Assembly (NCBI GenBank): GCA_037447655.1
Contig: JBBHKE010001198.1
Location: forward strand, 134,179-196,178
DNA from: Zygnema cylindricum
Taxonomy: Eukaryota; Streptophyta; Zygnematophyceae; Zygnematales; Zygnemataceae
DNA: 62,000 bases
Direction: 5' to 3'
A model generated the notes under the pieces. That model had not been told where the DNA came from, made no database searches, and saw only the letters and a list, made by a program, of their open reading frames with translations. Shown here one piece after another: positions 10,611 to 22,824 of this stretch. The stretch's first letter is position 1. Every line of letters starts with the position of its first letter. The position numbers were made by a program, and so were the translations under genes.

Positions 10611-11850
10611 TGTTGTTTTTTGAAGATTCAGTTCGTACGTGCGTGCGCATGTTTGCGTGCGTACGTAAATACTGAAAGTAATGTGGTGTTACGAATAGAT
10701 TTACAGGTTTGGGGTAGAAGCAAAATGAATTTAAAGTGACGTAAAGTACAAATTGAGTGACGCGAAGAAACGTACGAAAAATACGGAATGCGAAATAGAA
10801 ATGGACGGCGGATCGCTTCGAGATTCGATCTGAAATATTCGAAGGATTTGAAAAGTACGCCGGCCATACGAAACATAATGCGACAAACAGCATTTAATAA
10901 ATGGGACGCCGCCCGTACAGTTCGTCTTATTTGACAGGTGTACTCTAATTTCGGCAGGCGACATTTATGACGAAGTACGTGATTTCGGTACGGACAGGAT
11001 TTGGATGGTACGATTTATTTCGGCAAGTGGTTCGAGCTACACGTGGAGGGCGGACGACGTCCGCCGATATTTTCAAGGGATCTCATTATCTTTAATGACG
11101 TATTATTAGGTGGACCGTACATATGCGATGTCGGTTCACTACGTGGACTTATCGACAAGTGACTAAGCAAGTTGTCACTTATGACGCGGATTTATTGATG
11201 CGTCGGTGTAAATATTTGAAGAAACATTTTCTTGTCGTATATGTATTAATAAATTAGAGTTGATTATGATGTTTATATTTAAGTGATCAATTAGGGTTTT
11301 CGATAGTTTGATTTGTGTGTGTACGATGTCGTACTTGTAGACAAGTGTACGTTTACGATTGCTTGACTCTCAGGTGTACGCTTACGATTATTTTGATTTA
11401 GTGACAGTTACGTAATTTAGGTTGGTTATTTTGACACTTAGTGATTCGTTGACAGCTCACAAGTGTATATATAGGAATGAGCTTTGTTAGGAATTAATCA
11501 TCAATGCTTACCATGTAAAGTAGGGACCGAAGATGTAGACTTTTAGGGTTGCCGATTAGGTCATGCATTTGAGTAATATGTTTATTGATACACTTTTGTT
11601 TATTTAATGTTTATGTGAGATTGGACTCTTTTTGTTATTATTTATTTATGTTATTTTATGTTTGTTTGATATGCATTATTTATGCATTTGTCTTAGGGTT
11701 TGCTTATGTTGATTTTTCCATCAAACCTTAGTTGTTGTATGTTAAATGGAGGGTGCATTTCAAATGATTGTTCATTGGCCTAGCTTCGCTTAGCTTTTTG
11801 CATGATAGTTTGGGTGGCTTCTGCGGTCTATTTTAGACCAAAGAACAACA
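10611..11850. repeat. 5' LTR of the nested retroelement
   Basis: Almost identical to 12777-14016. Differences noticed: gaagaaacgtac versus gaagaagcgtac, gccgcccgt versus gccgccggt, gtacgtttac versus gtacgcttac, gattatttt versus gattagttt, and atttaggttg versus atttacgttg. A possible TATA-like motif, gtatatatagg, lies near 11465. Confidence 0.95.
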
Positions 11851-12776
11851 GGTTATGGGCCCACACCCCATCTATCATATGTTAGGTTAAGTCGAGATAG
11901 GATTGTGTCACACGCATTGTAGCGGGTTAATTTTGTTCTTGCTGGTTGTATTGCAGTAATGGTGTCTGTGTACCCATGAGATCAGCCTTATCATAGTGTT
12001 GGTATGTGCCGAGTTTAATCTTGCATCGCCCCAAGGGTTAACTTAGTGACAGTGCCGAAATGTCTACCCTCAATGAAAATGATTTATTTTGAGAAATGAT
12101 ATTTTATTTTTGGAAAAATACATGTTTATTTTTGATGAAGCATTTCGAAATGTGGAGATTTGACGTTTGATGGAGAGATGTGGAAGGTGGAGATTCGACG
12201 TTTAGGGGAGAGAGATCCGGAAGGTGGAGTTGTGACATGTGGTGGAGAGATCCAAATTTTGTGGATTGATGATTGTTGAAAATTGGATTTGTAATGTAGA
12301 TTTTGAGTTGTTGGAAATTTTTGGGAAATGTGACATTATTAGAATTTTTGGGAAAATACTATTTGTTAAATGTATTTTTAATGGGAAATTTTGGGATCAG
12401 ATTATTAAATGAAAAAGAAAAAAATTGAAATCTAGATTTGATATGGTTGAGGTATAAATTGTGAGTTGGGTTATATTATTAGTGTAATCCTTTAGTTTTA
12501 ATTTTAGTTGACTAGAGATAGAATTGTGGGAAGTAGATTCAGATTTAGATATTGGTGAGAAAAAGAAAAATTGTTGTAATTGAAAAATGAAAATATATAT
12601 ATTATGTATTATGAAATCTGAATGGTATATGGAGGCAGCGGAAGCGTTGGTGGAACAAGTGGAAAATTATGTCGGAGGTATTTGGTGGATTAAGATGGAG
12701 GAGACAGCAGGAGGTGACAGTGGTGACAGATGATGACATGGCGTCATGGATTTACGAAACTTAATCTTCGGGGGAG

Positions 12777-14016
12777 TGTTGTTTTTTGAAGATTCAGTTC
12801 GTACGTGCGTGCGCATGTTTGCGTGCGTACGTAAATACTGAAAGTAATGTGGTGTTACGAATAGATTTACAGGTTTGGGGTAGAAGCAAAATGAATTTAA
12901 AGTGACGTAAAGTACAAATTGAGTGACGCGAAGAAGCGTACGAAAAATACGGAATGCGAAATAGAAATGGACGGCGGATCGCTTCGAGATTCGATCTGAA
13001 ATATTCGAAGGATTTGAAAAGTACGCCGGCCATACGAAACATAATGCGACAAACAGCATTTAATAAATGGGACGCCGCCGGTACAGTTCGTCTTATTTGA
13101 CAGGTGTACTCTAATTTCGGCAGGCGACATTTATGACGAAGTACGTGATTTCGGTACGGACAGGATTTGGATGGTACGATTTATTTCGGCAAGTGGTTCG
13201 AGCTACACGTGGAGGGCGGACGACGTCCGCCGATATTTTCAAGGGATCTCATTATCTTTAATGACGTATTATTAGGTGGACCGTACATATGCGATGTCGG
13301 TTCACTACGTGGACTTATCGACAAGTGACTAAGCAAGTTGTCACTTATGACGCGGATTTATTGATGCGTCGGTGTAAATATTTGAAGAAACATTTTCTTG
13401 TCGTATATGTATTAATAAATTAGAGTTGATTATGATGTTTATATTTAAGTGATCAATTAGGGTTTTCGATAGTTTGATTTGTGTGTGTACGATGTCGTAC
13501 TTGTAGACAAGTGTACGCTTACGATTGCTTGACTCTCAGGTGTACGCTTACGATTAGTTTGATTTAGTGACAGTTACGTAATTTACGTTGGTTATTTTGA
13601 CACTTAGTGATTCGTTGACAGCTCACAAGTGTATATATAGGAATGAGCTTTGTTAGGAATTAATCATCAATGCTTACCATGTAAAGTAGGGACCGAAGAT
13701 GTAGACTTTTAGGGTTGCCGATTAGGTCATGCATTTGAGTAATATGTTTATTGATACACTTTTGTTTATTTAATGTTTATGTGAGATTGGACTCTTTTTG
13801 TTATTATTTATTTATGTTATTTTATGTTTGTTTGATATGCATTATTTATGCATTTGTCTTAGGGTTTGCTTATGTTGATTTTTCCATCAAACCTTAGTTG
13901 TTGTATGTTAAATGGAGGGTGCATTTCAAATGATTGTTCATTGGCCTAGCTTCGCTTAGCTTTTTGCATGATAGTTTGGGTGGCTTCTGCGGTCTATTTT
14001 AGACCAAAGAACAACA
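12777..14016. repeat. 3' LTR of the nested retroelement
   Basis: Direct copy of the 5' LTR, preceded by the purine tract at about 12767-12776 and followed by the target duplicate ataac. Confidence 0.95.
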
Positions 14017-15212
14017 ATAACTAGTGCTACTGCAGCTGCTAGTACTACCTACTGTTGTTGTTGGTAGTACTTGTGTTGTTGTTGGTAGTAGTTGTTGGTA
14101 GTACTTGTGTTGTTGTTGGTAGTACTTGTGCTACTGCAGATGGGACTGGCAAGACTAGCTGCAACTATGCTTGTAGTACTAGCTGCTGGCAGTGCTACTG
14201 CAACACGTACTACTAGCTACTGCTACTCCAATTAATAATAATAATAATAAGAATTCACAATTTGTACACTTCATAAAATAATTAATAAAAATAATAATAA
14301 AAATTATCATTTTGTACACTTCAAAAGATAATTAATAAGTAATAATAATAAAATGAACATTTTGTACACTTCATAAAATAAAAGTAAAAATAAAAGTAAA
14401 AAATCACATTTCAAACACTTCAAAAAATAAACCCTAAAATCATGAATAAAAAATTATACCAATTTGCGTGCAGATTGCAGATTGGTTGGTATTCCTCCCT
14501 TCCTGAACAGTTTGCATTTTTTTTTTCATATCATACTTTGACTAAATTAGTGTGAAATTTCAAATTTTTGTAGGTGAAGTTTTGTACGTAATACGTACTA
14601 AATAAGTAACTAAATGAATTACTAACTATATGAATTACAGTATTAGTACTTTTTTGTCGGTTACATTTTGCGGCGTTTCCTCTAAGTCACAGAACGAGAA
14701 TCACGTCGTACGTCGCGTATTCAAAAATGTGTCTTTATCGCTAAAACAATATAATAATATTAAATATTAAATTTATAAAATACAGTATATCGCGATATAT
14801 ATCGCGATGATTTATGTTGGTCTCGGTACGATATATCGAGGACTTTGCTCAATCGATATTCAATATATTGAATATCGAAATTATCGCGATATGAAAGTAT
14901 CCTATACCCAACACTACCTGTTACTATTTTTTTTCATTTTGCGACCAATACAATATGGGTCTTAAGGCCATATTGTATGTTTTGCATACAACAGGCATAT
15001 TGTATGGGCCTACTTTCACCTACTTTTGAACTATGGGTTACATTGAGACGCCTTTGCAACTGTACGAGCATAAGGGATAAAGACCACGCTACATCGGGTA
15101 ATCATTTTTTAAGTACGTTTCTTCACTAGAATGGTGCCACGAGAGTTAAAGGTCGATATTATAAATTTCAAAGATTTTACAAACGACCTATTTCTGTGTG
15201 AAACCTATACTG

Positions 15213-17030
15213 TACAACGCCAATCGTTATTAGCGTTGTGTACACTATTTCCGTCCAGTTTTTTTTTGAAATTATTCTCCATTAGCGTAGTTCATTCTAT
15301 TTTTTTTCTGTATTCTATTTAGGGTTAATTTTCAGGTATCGTACAAAACGGTAGTACGTCATCATGTATTTAGTGTGGTGTACGGATAGGTTCACGCCGT
15401 ACAGAACTGTGCTTTTTTAATTGAAAAGGTACAATTTATTATATTTAGTAGCCGCGGACGCATGAATATGTGCGGTCTTAGAAGGGGTTCAATCCGGGTC
15501 CTATAAAAATCCGTTCGCACTTATTAGACCAACGACCGTATTGTCATAGTGTGAACGACAAACAAATTCGTGTTTAGAAAATCATTTTTTCAGTAATTCA
15601 ACGGAATTGATGCAATGTCGCGGCGGGGTATAACTGTAAGCTACGTATATACAATTTTGACACCGAGTAGGTTCTTTGTAAGCACTTATACTTACTATTA
15701 ATGCTATTTTATGGTTATGGTCCATTTAGCGTAAAAGTTTATTGTATTAAGGTGAAGATGGTCCCATTTAGTATAAATGTACATTTTAATATGGTGTCGA
15801 ACATAAAATAAAATAAATGTTTATGTTAATACGGGGTTGATATGTCAAAAAATACTAAATTAACGTTGTTATTTGTATTTTTTAGAATAAAACAACATCA
15901 TTTGGCGTTGGTGATATTTGGGGATAGGAAACGCCAAATGCGGACAATCCATAAAAAAAAGAAATGTTTTTGGCGAATCACAACCAACGGTTTTTTGGTG
16001 GGATTTGTACGGCGTTTTTTCAACAAAAATTTCATTTTCTTCACCGCGAAGCAGACGAACGCACCGCCGCCTGCTCCACCTTTCATCCATGGGTTCCGCC
16101 CTATCAACCTACAATTTCTTCGTCCAGCCACCCTGTCTCTTTTGTATCTCCTTAACTTTATGGTGAATAGCGTTCCATCTTCCGGTTTGTGTGTCCCTCA
16201 CCTTCCCCTTGCTTCGCCTCCCCCCCTCCCCCCCCCCTTTTTTTCTCTCCCTCCCCATCCCCCCCCCCTTTCAAATGTCGCCCTTTCGCCCTCAATCTAT
16301 TCCATTCCCTTTACGTGGATCTCTCTTATTTGTTTCTACGTAGCTGTTTTTTTTTAACTTTTGTTGTATTTTGTTTTATTTGTTTGTTTTGCCGTCATTC
16401 GAATTATGTTGGTTGTGGTTGCTCAATTTTCATTGATTCAGTTTTTTTAGGGTTTTCTTTTTTGCAGTTGTGACATATGCAATATTCCTTCTACAAATGG
16501 AGATAAAGGGCATACTATTGAAGTATAAAAGAATCAGTTTTGAACGATAGGGGGAAAGTGAGGGAGGAGAGGAAAGAGGGAAGGCGAGGAAGGGAAGAGA
16601 GTACAGGTGAGGGAGGAGAGGGGGAAAAGAAAAAAATAGAGATTTTAAAAGAGGTAGGGTATGGGTAGCTTTGATGTTATTCAGTTTAGTTTTTTAAAAC
16701 ACAAATAACAAAAATAATTTAAATATTGAGAAATGTTAGTAAGAATAATAATTCGTGTTTTCTTGGAGTTCTACATTCGGTGATTATCCGACATAGGATT
16801 TCGTTTGATCAGTTTTGAATTATTTTATTTTTATGGTTCCAACTTTTGTACAATTTTTATATGCTCGTGAAAGTAATATAAAACAAAGGAATCGGTTGTT
16901 TATGGTTTTAATTTATATTATCCATATTTATGTTTATGTTTATTATTTGTGTTTTTTGATTTTGTATCTTATATATTAGTTTGCTCTACGTTTCTAAAAT
17001 GTGCTTTTTCTTGTTAAAAAGTTATGATCC
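15213..17030. mobile_element. Long member of the TACACCGCC family, copy A (ends at assembly gap)
   Basis: It begins with tacaacgccaatcgttatta, a variant of the MITE terminus, and continues gcgttgtgtacactatttcc. The first ~500 bp are related to the short MITEs (ccgcggacgcatgaatatgtg). The remainder, up to ttgttaaaaagttatgatcc before the Ns, aligns throughout with 20712-22824. There is a C/T-rich tract at 16186-16275. The frame at 15842-16357 exists in altered form in copy B but differs in frame and length, so it is not accepted as a protein. The right terminus is lost at the gap. Confidence 0.75.
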
Positions 17031-17040
17031 NNNNNNNNNN
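17031..17040. other. Assembly gap (10 N)
   Basis: Ten Ns interrupt the sequence immediately after aaaaagttatgatcc, at a point where the second copy of the repeat continues normally (22824). The real distance across the gap is unknown. Confidence 1.
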
Positions 17041-18813
17041 GTGCACTCTTTTTTTTTCTTTTGAGTTTTGGTTATTTGATACCGTTTTTCAATAATCAAT
17101 TACTGCAACTACAATAGTTTGCATTTGTACTACTGTATTACAGTATTTTGGAAGTTGTAATGTTACGGTCCTTTTAAGTCTGCAAAGGTTGCTAACCACA
17201 AAAACATTTACAGTGGTTAATAACCTTAAAAACATCAGGAGATGTTTGCAATATTCAAAAAGTGTGCAGAGGTTACCAGTGTAAAGTATCGTTATTAAAA
17301 TTGAAAAAGGAGCTGGGCTAAAAGTAAAAAAAGGGCAAGCCTCCAGCAAGCGAGCAGTTGTTCAATCGGAGGGTTGCAATTTGTTCCCAAATCCGAGATA
17401 ATAGAGCCTAAACCCTTGTTTAACGTTGGGAGGCTAACTTGTTGACGAGCGAACGACCTCCGAACGGGAAAAAAATGAAAATCGGGTCGAGGAAAAAGTT
17501 AAAATTATTGCTATGAAATGTGACCATTGGAGACGTGTGAAAAACTTATAACGTTTGTAGAGGACTACAAAAATTCCAATAATTGGTGACATTTACAAAA
17601 ACACCAATCGTTGGAAACGTCTGAATTTTCCTGGCATTGTAATGTTGAAGGTTTTATGACATTATGTCATCATGTTTACGTTTGATAACATCAACGTCAT
17701 TAACTAATAACTTTTTGCCATAGTTTATTGGTTTTGAGTTTTCTTTTTTTTTCTCACGTGGTCACTACTTTTAAAGGTAGCCAAACAAAACATTTTTAAG
17801 GTTTTTTGGTTTTATATCATTATTTTCGTTTTTCATTCATAAAAGTGTGAGATGAGAGGGGTATTTTAAGAAAGAGAGTGAGGGGCGACGGCGACATAGA
17901 CTTTTACAAAGGTTCCATGAACGATCTTGGTGGCCCACGACCGATCAATTTTTTTTTAAAACATGCGTATGACGGGCAAAAAAGAAAACAACGTGTCACA
18001 TTTGTGTGGCAAGTGCGTAAACATTTTACCATTCGTTTTTCAATTGATGCTTTAACTAACATCAACTCTCGAAGTCATGTTGGTTCAAGTTTGTAATTGA
18101 GTTGGAATCAAGTGTTTATGGGTAAAAAACTAAAAATACGTCAAAATATAGTGTAGAAGACGCCAAATTTGGAATACATTTAAAGTTTTATGTTACGGTC
18201 GTTTTTATAAATTTCCCGTATGGTTGAAAATATTCTCATTGCAAATTATATTTTGGAGGAAAAAAAAGACTTTAACACATAGGCACACCTCTTAACACTC
18301 AAACAACAATTCAAAAGATGTCGTCGTCGCCTAAAATTATACGTATGACATAACACATCGAGTATCATTGCTTTTATTTTTTGTTATGTGGTTATAAATA
18401 GTTTTATAACATTTAGTTATTGTAAAAATGTGGTTATAATACACAATAAAAAGACACATATTTAATTACTCCACACTTTTGCGTACTTTGTTTAGTTAGT
18501 AATTGATTTTCCGAATAGACATTATGTACTTCATTCCACAAATGAGTTAAGCGTACTTTTCACCACATTACTTGTGTACGCTGCATGGTCGTAATGAAGA
18601 ATAGTAATTCAGAACTTGCACGCCCTTTAGGAAGATTTAATGATCGATAGAGGTTTGGAAACGAAATGTTTCTCCTCGGAAAATATATTTAAATGTCTTG
18701 CCACGCGTTAAGATGAACACACCTAAAGATTTATGATCAAACTATGTTTTAGACAATGTAGACAGTTCGTGGTTAATATAATAGATAAAGTTTTTTCAAT
18801 GTAGAGTAATTCA
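17041..18813. other. Intergenic, nothing recognised
   Basis: AT-rich sequence following the gap, without a convincing frame or terminal repeat. Confidence 0.45.
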
Positions 18814-20328
18814 TAGTGTTGTGTATTGGATAAAAATTTATCGCGATAACACCGATACCGATATTTATCGGTTATCGATCGATTAGAGGTCCCGATATAT
18901 CGCCCAAAGACCAACAAATTCCATATCGACGATAACTTAAAAAAGAACATAGTATGCATATAATAGTACTATATAACATACTGCATTATATTATTTACTT
19001 TATATAGCGTGGTATGCCGTACAATGTAAATGTTCCGTATTTGTGTAACTAAAATCTATTACGGACAACGTAACACATAAATGTCAATATATTTAAAACA
19101 AAACTTTATACGTATACAACTATAGCATCGAAGTAAACAAATTAATTTACAATGTAAAATTTAAATCAAAATTTTTTCGAAACACATACGTACAGACGAA
19201 CAGATCAAAGGAATACATCTGTCAGACTCCGGCCATTTACTACATCCTACTACCACCATCTTTTGACGATTCACGAGCACTTATTTGCGTTGATGGCCAA
19301 TTCGTACGGATTTCAACTTTTTTACAAAAATTATGTAGTATTCGTCGATTTCATACTTTTTGTAAAATTCGTGTTAATTTCGGTGTACGCCCAGGTACAG
19401 AAACGTACGGAAATAATAATCTTAGAAAATACTTAAAAATTCTTAAAAGGTACGAAAAATAAGCAAAGTTGTACGAAGTTATACGAGAGTGTACCCTAAT
19501 AATCCTAATAGTACGAAAAATATACGGAAGCCGTACTAAAATACAAAGAAACATATAGCAATGTATCTTATAAAACCTAAAATCCCCCTCTTTTAACCCT
19601 AAAAAGTACGAAAATGTATGTAAACGGACGAAAAATTTAACGTAGTCTTATTGACATATAAAAATGTAAAAAAATGTACATTACAAACCCTAAAATAAAA
19701 TAGCCCTAAAAAGTACGGAATTTACGTAAACTATACGGACATGTATTAAAAGTGTGAGGCAGTTATATAAAATATACGGAATGTACAAAAATGACCCCAA
19801 AACCCTTAAACCCCCCCTTAAATTACCCTAAAAAGTACGCACATATGCGAATAATGTACATAAATGTAAAATAAATGTACAGGTGCAAAGTAGGGTACGC
19901 ATTTTATTCACTTTTCAACATTCGTTTGATGCGCACTGTATATAACATTCGTTAGTTTATACCGTGCGCTATATGCGCACGGGACATCTATGTTTATTTG
20001 AGGAAAAATTAGTTTTTTATAAAATAGTAAAAATGTATATTTATTCATTGCGATTTTTTACGGAAATCGGGGGGAAATGGGTCGCGGGGCGTCTGGGGAA
20101 TAACACTTACAATTGAGTGTATTGGCCTTACATTTATCTGTAATGTCCATGCAGATATCGCCGATAGTTATCGATATCAGTGTTATCGCCGATAATAACA
20201 AACAAATATCAATTATTTATCGGCGATAACACCGACAACAATATATCGTACCAATATATCGATTATCGGCTACCCGAAAAAAAGGCCTATATCCGTTATT
20301 GGCAAATCCTTAGCGATACACAACACTA
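18814..20328. mobile_element. Non-autonomous hAT element, 1.5 kb
   Basis: The ends tagtgttgtgtattgg and gcgatacacaacacta are imperfect inverted repeats. The flanks gtaattca (18806-18813) and gtaaatca (20329-20336) match at seven of eight positions. The interior has repeated accctaaaaagtacg-like words around 19597-19840 and TATCG/CGATA clusters near each end. It belongs to the same family as 2372-3215 and 46428-47319 but has a different centre. No transposase frame. Confidence 0.87.
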
Positions 20329-20678
20329 GTAAATCATGGAAAATCGTTTGTGGAACAATTTGAGTACAAAATAATAAAAAATTATATATTTTTTTGTTGT
20401 GAATATATACATGTATGTTATATACATACAATTAGTTGTAGTTGTGATTGTAGTGGTTACTTTTTATGCTTTGAAATATAAAGGCTATAAATCTTGATGT
20501 TTAGATTGGTCTAAGTCCATGGTTGAAGTGGTAATGAAATTATTTGATTTTAGTAAAAAAATGTTTTTGATGACATAAACAATAATTTTGAAACAAATGA
20601 AATAGTCATAATTGTCCATAGTTAAGTGGGATATGTCAATAGACGCCAAAACACATGCACGGGAGTGCGATACGACAC

Positions 20679-20711
20679 TACACCGCCAATCGCTATTAGC
20701 GTAGTGTACGC
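20679..20711. mobile_element. Isolated left end of a TACACCGCC element, abutting copy B
   Basis: The 33 bp tacaccgccaatcgctatta plus gcgtagtgtacgc match the left 33 bp of the copy at 1347. At the following TA, where the intact element continues with attccgtccc, a second terminus (tacatcgcc) starts instead. This is what an insertion at that TA would look like. Confidence 0.7.
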
Positions 20712-22824
20712 TACATCGCCAATCGTTATTAGCGTTGTGTACATTATTTCGGTCCTGTTTTTTTTTGAAATTATTCTCCATTAGCGTAGTTCATTCTATT
20801 TTTTTATGTATTTTATTTAGGGTTAATTTTCAGGTATCGTACAAAACGGTAGTACGTTATCATGTATTTAGTGTGGTATACGGATAGTGTCAGGCCGTAC
20901 ATAATTGTACTTTTATAATTGAAATGGTACAATTTATTATGTTTAGTAGTCGCGGACGCATGAGAATGTGCAATCTTAGAAGGGGTTCAATCCGGGTCCT
21001 AAAAAAATACGTTTGCACTTATTAGACTAACGACTGTATTGTCACAGTGTGAACGACAAACAAATTCGTGTGTGGAAAATGATTTTTTCAGTAAATGAAC
21101 GGAACTGATGCAATGTCGCGGCGGCGTATAACTGTAACCTACATATATACAATTTCAACACCGAGTAGGTTATTTGTAAGCACTTATAATTACTATTAAT
21201 GCTATTTTATGGTTATGGTCCATTTAGCCTAAAAGTTTATTGTATTAACGTGAAGATGGTCCCATTTAGTATAATGTTTGTTGTAATATGGTGTCGAACA
21301 TAAAATAAAGTAAACGTTTATGTTAATACGGGGTTGATATGCCAAAAAATACTAAATTAAAGTTGTTATTTTTAGAATAAAACAACATCATTTGGCGTTG
21401 GTGATATTTGGGGATAGGAAAAGCCAAATGCGGACACTCCATTAAAAAAAGATTTTTTTTTCGGCGAATCAGAACCAACCGTTTTTTGGTGGGATTTGTA
21501 CGGCCTTTTTTCAACAAAAAATTAATTTTCTTCACCGCGAAGCAGACGAACGCACCGCTGCCTGCTCCACCTTTCATCCATGGGTTCTGCCCTATCAACC
21601 TACCATTTGTTCGTCCAGCCACCATGTCTCTTCTATATCTCCTTAACTTTATAGTGAATAGTGTTTCATCTTCCGGTTTGTGTGTCCCTCACCTTCCCCT
21701 TCCTCTGCCTCCCCCCCCCCCCCCCTTTCCTCTCTCTTTACCATTGTTGCACTCTATTTATTTTCTCCTCTCCCTCTCTCTCCTTTTTAGTGTGTGTCGC
21801 TTTAATTGTTTACCTGTTTTCCAATACATTGTTATCCCTTTTCCTTCTCCCTTTTTTCCTCTACCTCTTTGTCCTTGCCTCTTTCTCTCCCAATCTCCTT
21901 CTACCCTCTCCCTCTCCCCCTCTCTCCTTCTGAATCTGCTTCTCCCTATCCGTGTATCCACTCTCTCCCTATATTCTTATATCTTTCCCTCCTTCTCACA
22001 CTGAAGGTGTCTATTGCACCCGTCCCAATGTGTCTACCGTCTCCCCCCTCCCTACCCCCCCCCTTCAAATGCCGTCATTTCACCCTCAATCTATTCCATT
22101 CCCTTTTCGTGGATCTCTCTAATTTGTTTCTACGTAGCTGTTTTTACTTTAACCTTTTGTTGTATTTTGTTTTATTTGTTTGTTTTGCCGTCATTCGAAT
22201 TATGTTGGTTTTGGTTGCTCAATTTTCATGATTAACTTTTTTTTGTTAGTCTTTTTTGCTGTTGTGACATATGCAATATTCTTTCTACAAATGGAGATAA
22301 CGGGAATACTATTGAAATATAAAAGAATCAGTTTTGAACGATAGGGGGAAAGAGAGGGAGGAGAGGAAAGAGGGAAGGCGAGGAAGGGAAAAGAGTAAGG
22401 GTGAGGGAGGAGAGGGGGGATAGAAAAAAAGAGAGATTTTAAAAGAGGTAGGGTATGGGTAGCTTTGATGTTATTCAGTTTAGTTTTTTATAACACAAAT
22501 AACAAAAATAATTTAAATATTGAGAAATGTAGGCAAGAATAATAATTTGTATTTTCTTGGAGTTGTACATTCAGTGATTATCCGACATAGTATTTCGTTT
22601 GATCAGTTTTGAATTATTTTATATTTAGGGTTCCAACTTTTGTACCAATTTGATGTGCTCGTGAAAGGAATATAAACAAAGGAATCGGTTGTTTATGGTT
22701 TTAATTTATATTATCCCTATTTATGTTTATGTTTGTTATTTGTGTTTTTTGATTTTTGTATCTTATATATTAGTTTGCTGTACGTTTCTAAAATGTGTTT
22801 TTTCTTGTTAAAAAGTTATGATCC
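20712..22824. mobile_element. Long member of the TACACCGCC family, copy B
   Basis: It starts tacatcgccaatcgttatta and aligns with copy A (15213-17030) over its length. The main size difference is a longer C/T-rich region (about 21690-22065 against 16186-16275). Both copies share the block from gcagacgaacgcaccgc to cctgtctctt or catgtctctt. A right inverted terminus was not found; the last clear match to copy A is aaaaagttatgatcc at 22824. Confidence 0.72.

Larger units (their letters stand above)
10611..14016. mobile_element. Young non-coding LTR retrotransposon (LTRs 1240 bp, TSD ataac)
   Basis: Two direct repeats of 1240 bp, 10611-11850 and 12777-14016, begin TGTTGTTTTTTGAAG and end AAGAACAACA, so the termini are inverted (TGTTG/CAACA). 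Both outer flanks are ataac (10606-10610 and 14017-14021). I see about five substitutions between the LTRs and no length difference. The 926-bp interior has no protein frame. A purine tract cttcgggggag just before the 3' LTR looks like a polypurine primer; the sequence after the 5' LTR (ggttatgggcccacacc) is the candidate primer-binding site. Lack of gag-pol makes it a TRIM/LARD-like non-autonomous element. Frames seen in both LTRs are antisense artefacts. Confidence 0.95.
10117..14916. mobile_element. hAT-type element, interrupted by a nested LTR retroelement
   Basis: The left end tagtgttgggtatcg and the right end cctatacccaacacta are inverted repeats. The flanking 8-mers cctattac (10109-10116) and cctgttac (14917-14924) differ at one position, as expected for an aged hAT target duplication. 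Removing the 3.4-kb insertion leaves about 1.39 kb with no transposase frame. The interior (10258-10605 and 14022-14225) is a degenerate repeat of gctgctagtactagctactg words, and TATCG/CGATA clusters flank it. Confidence 0.85.

Noticed and set aside
10588-10964. Overlapping minus-strand frames repeated at 12667-13130
   Set aside because: They lie in the two LTRs and are duplicated because the LTRs are; several frames are open at once and none has a recognisable domain.
15842-16357. 171-codon plus-strand frame in copy A
   Set aside because: The corresponding region in copy B has different frame boundaries and low-complexity C/T-derived residues; it looks like repeat sequence and not a conserved protein.
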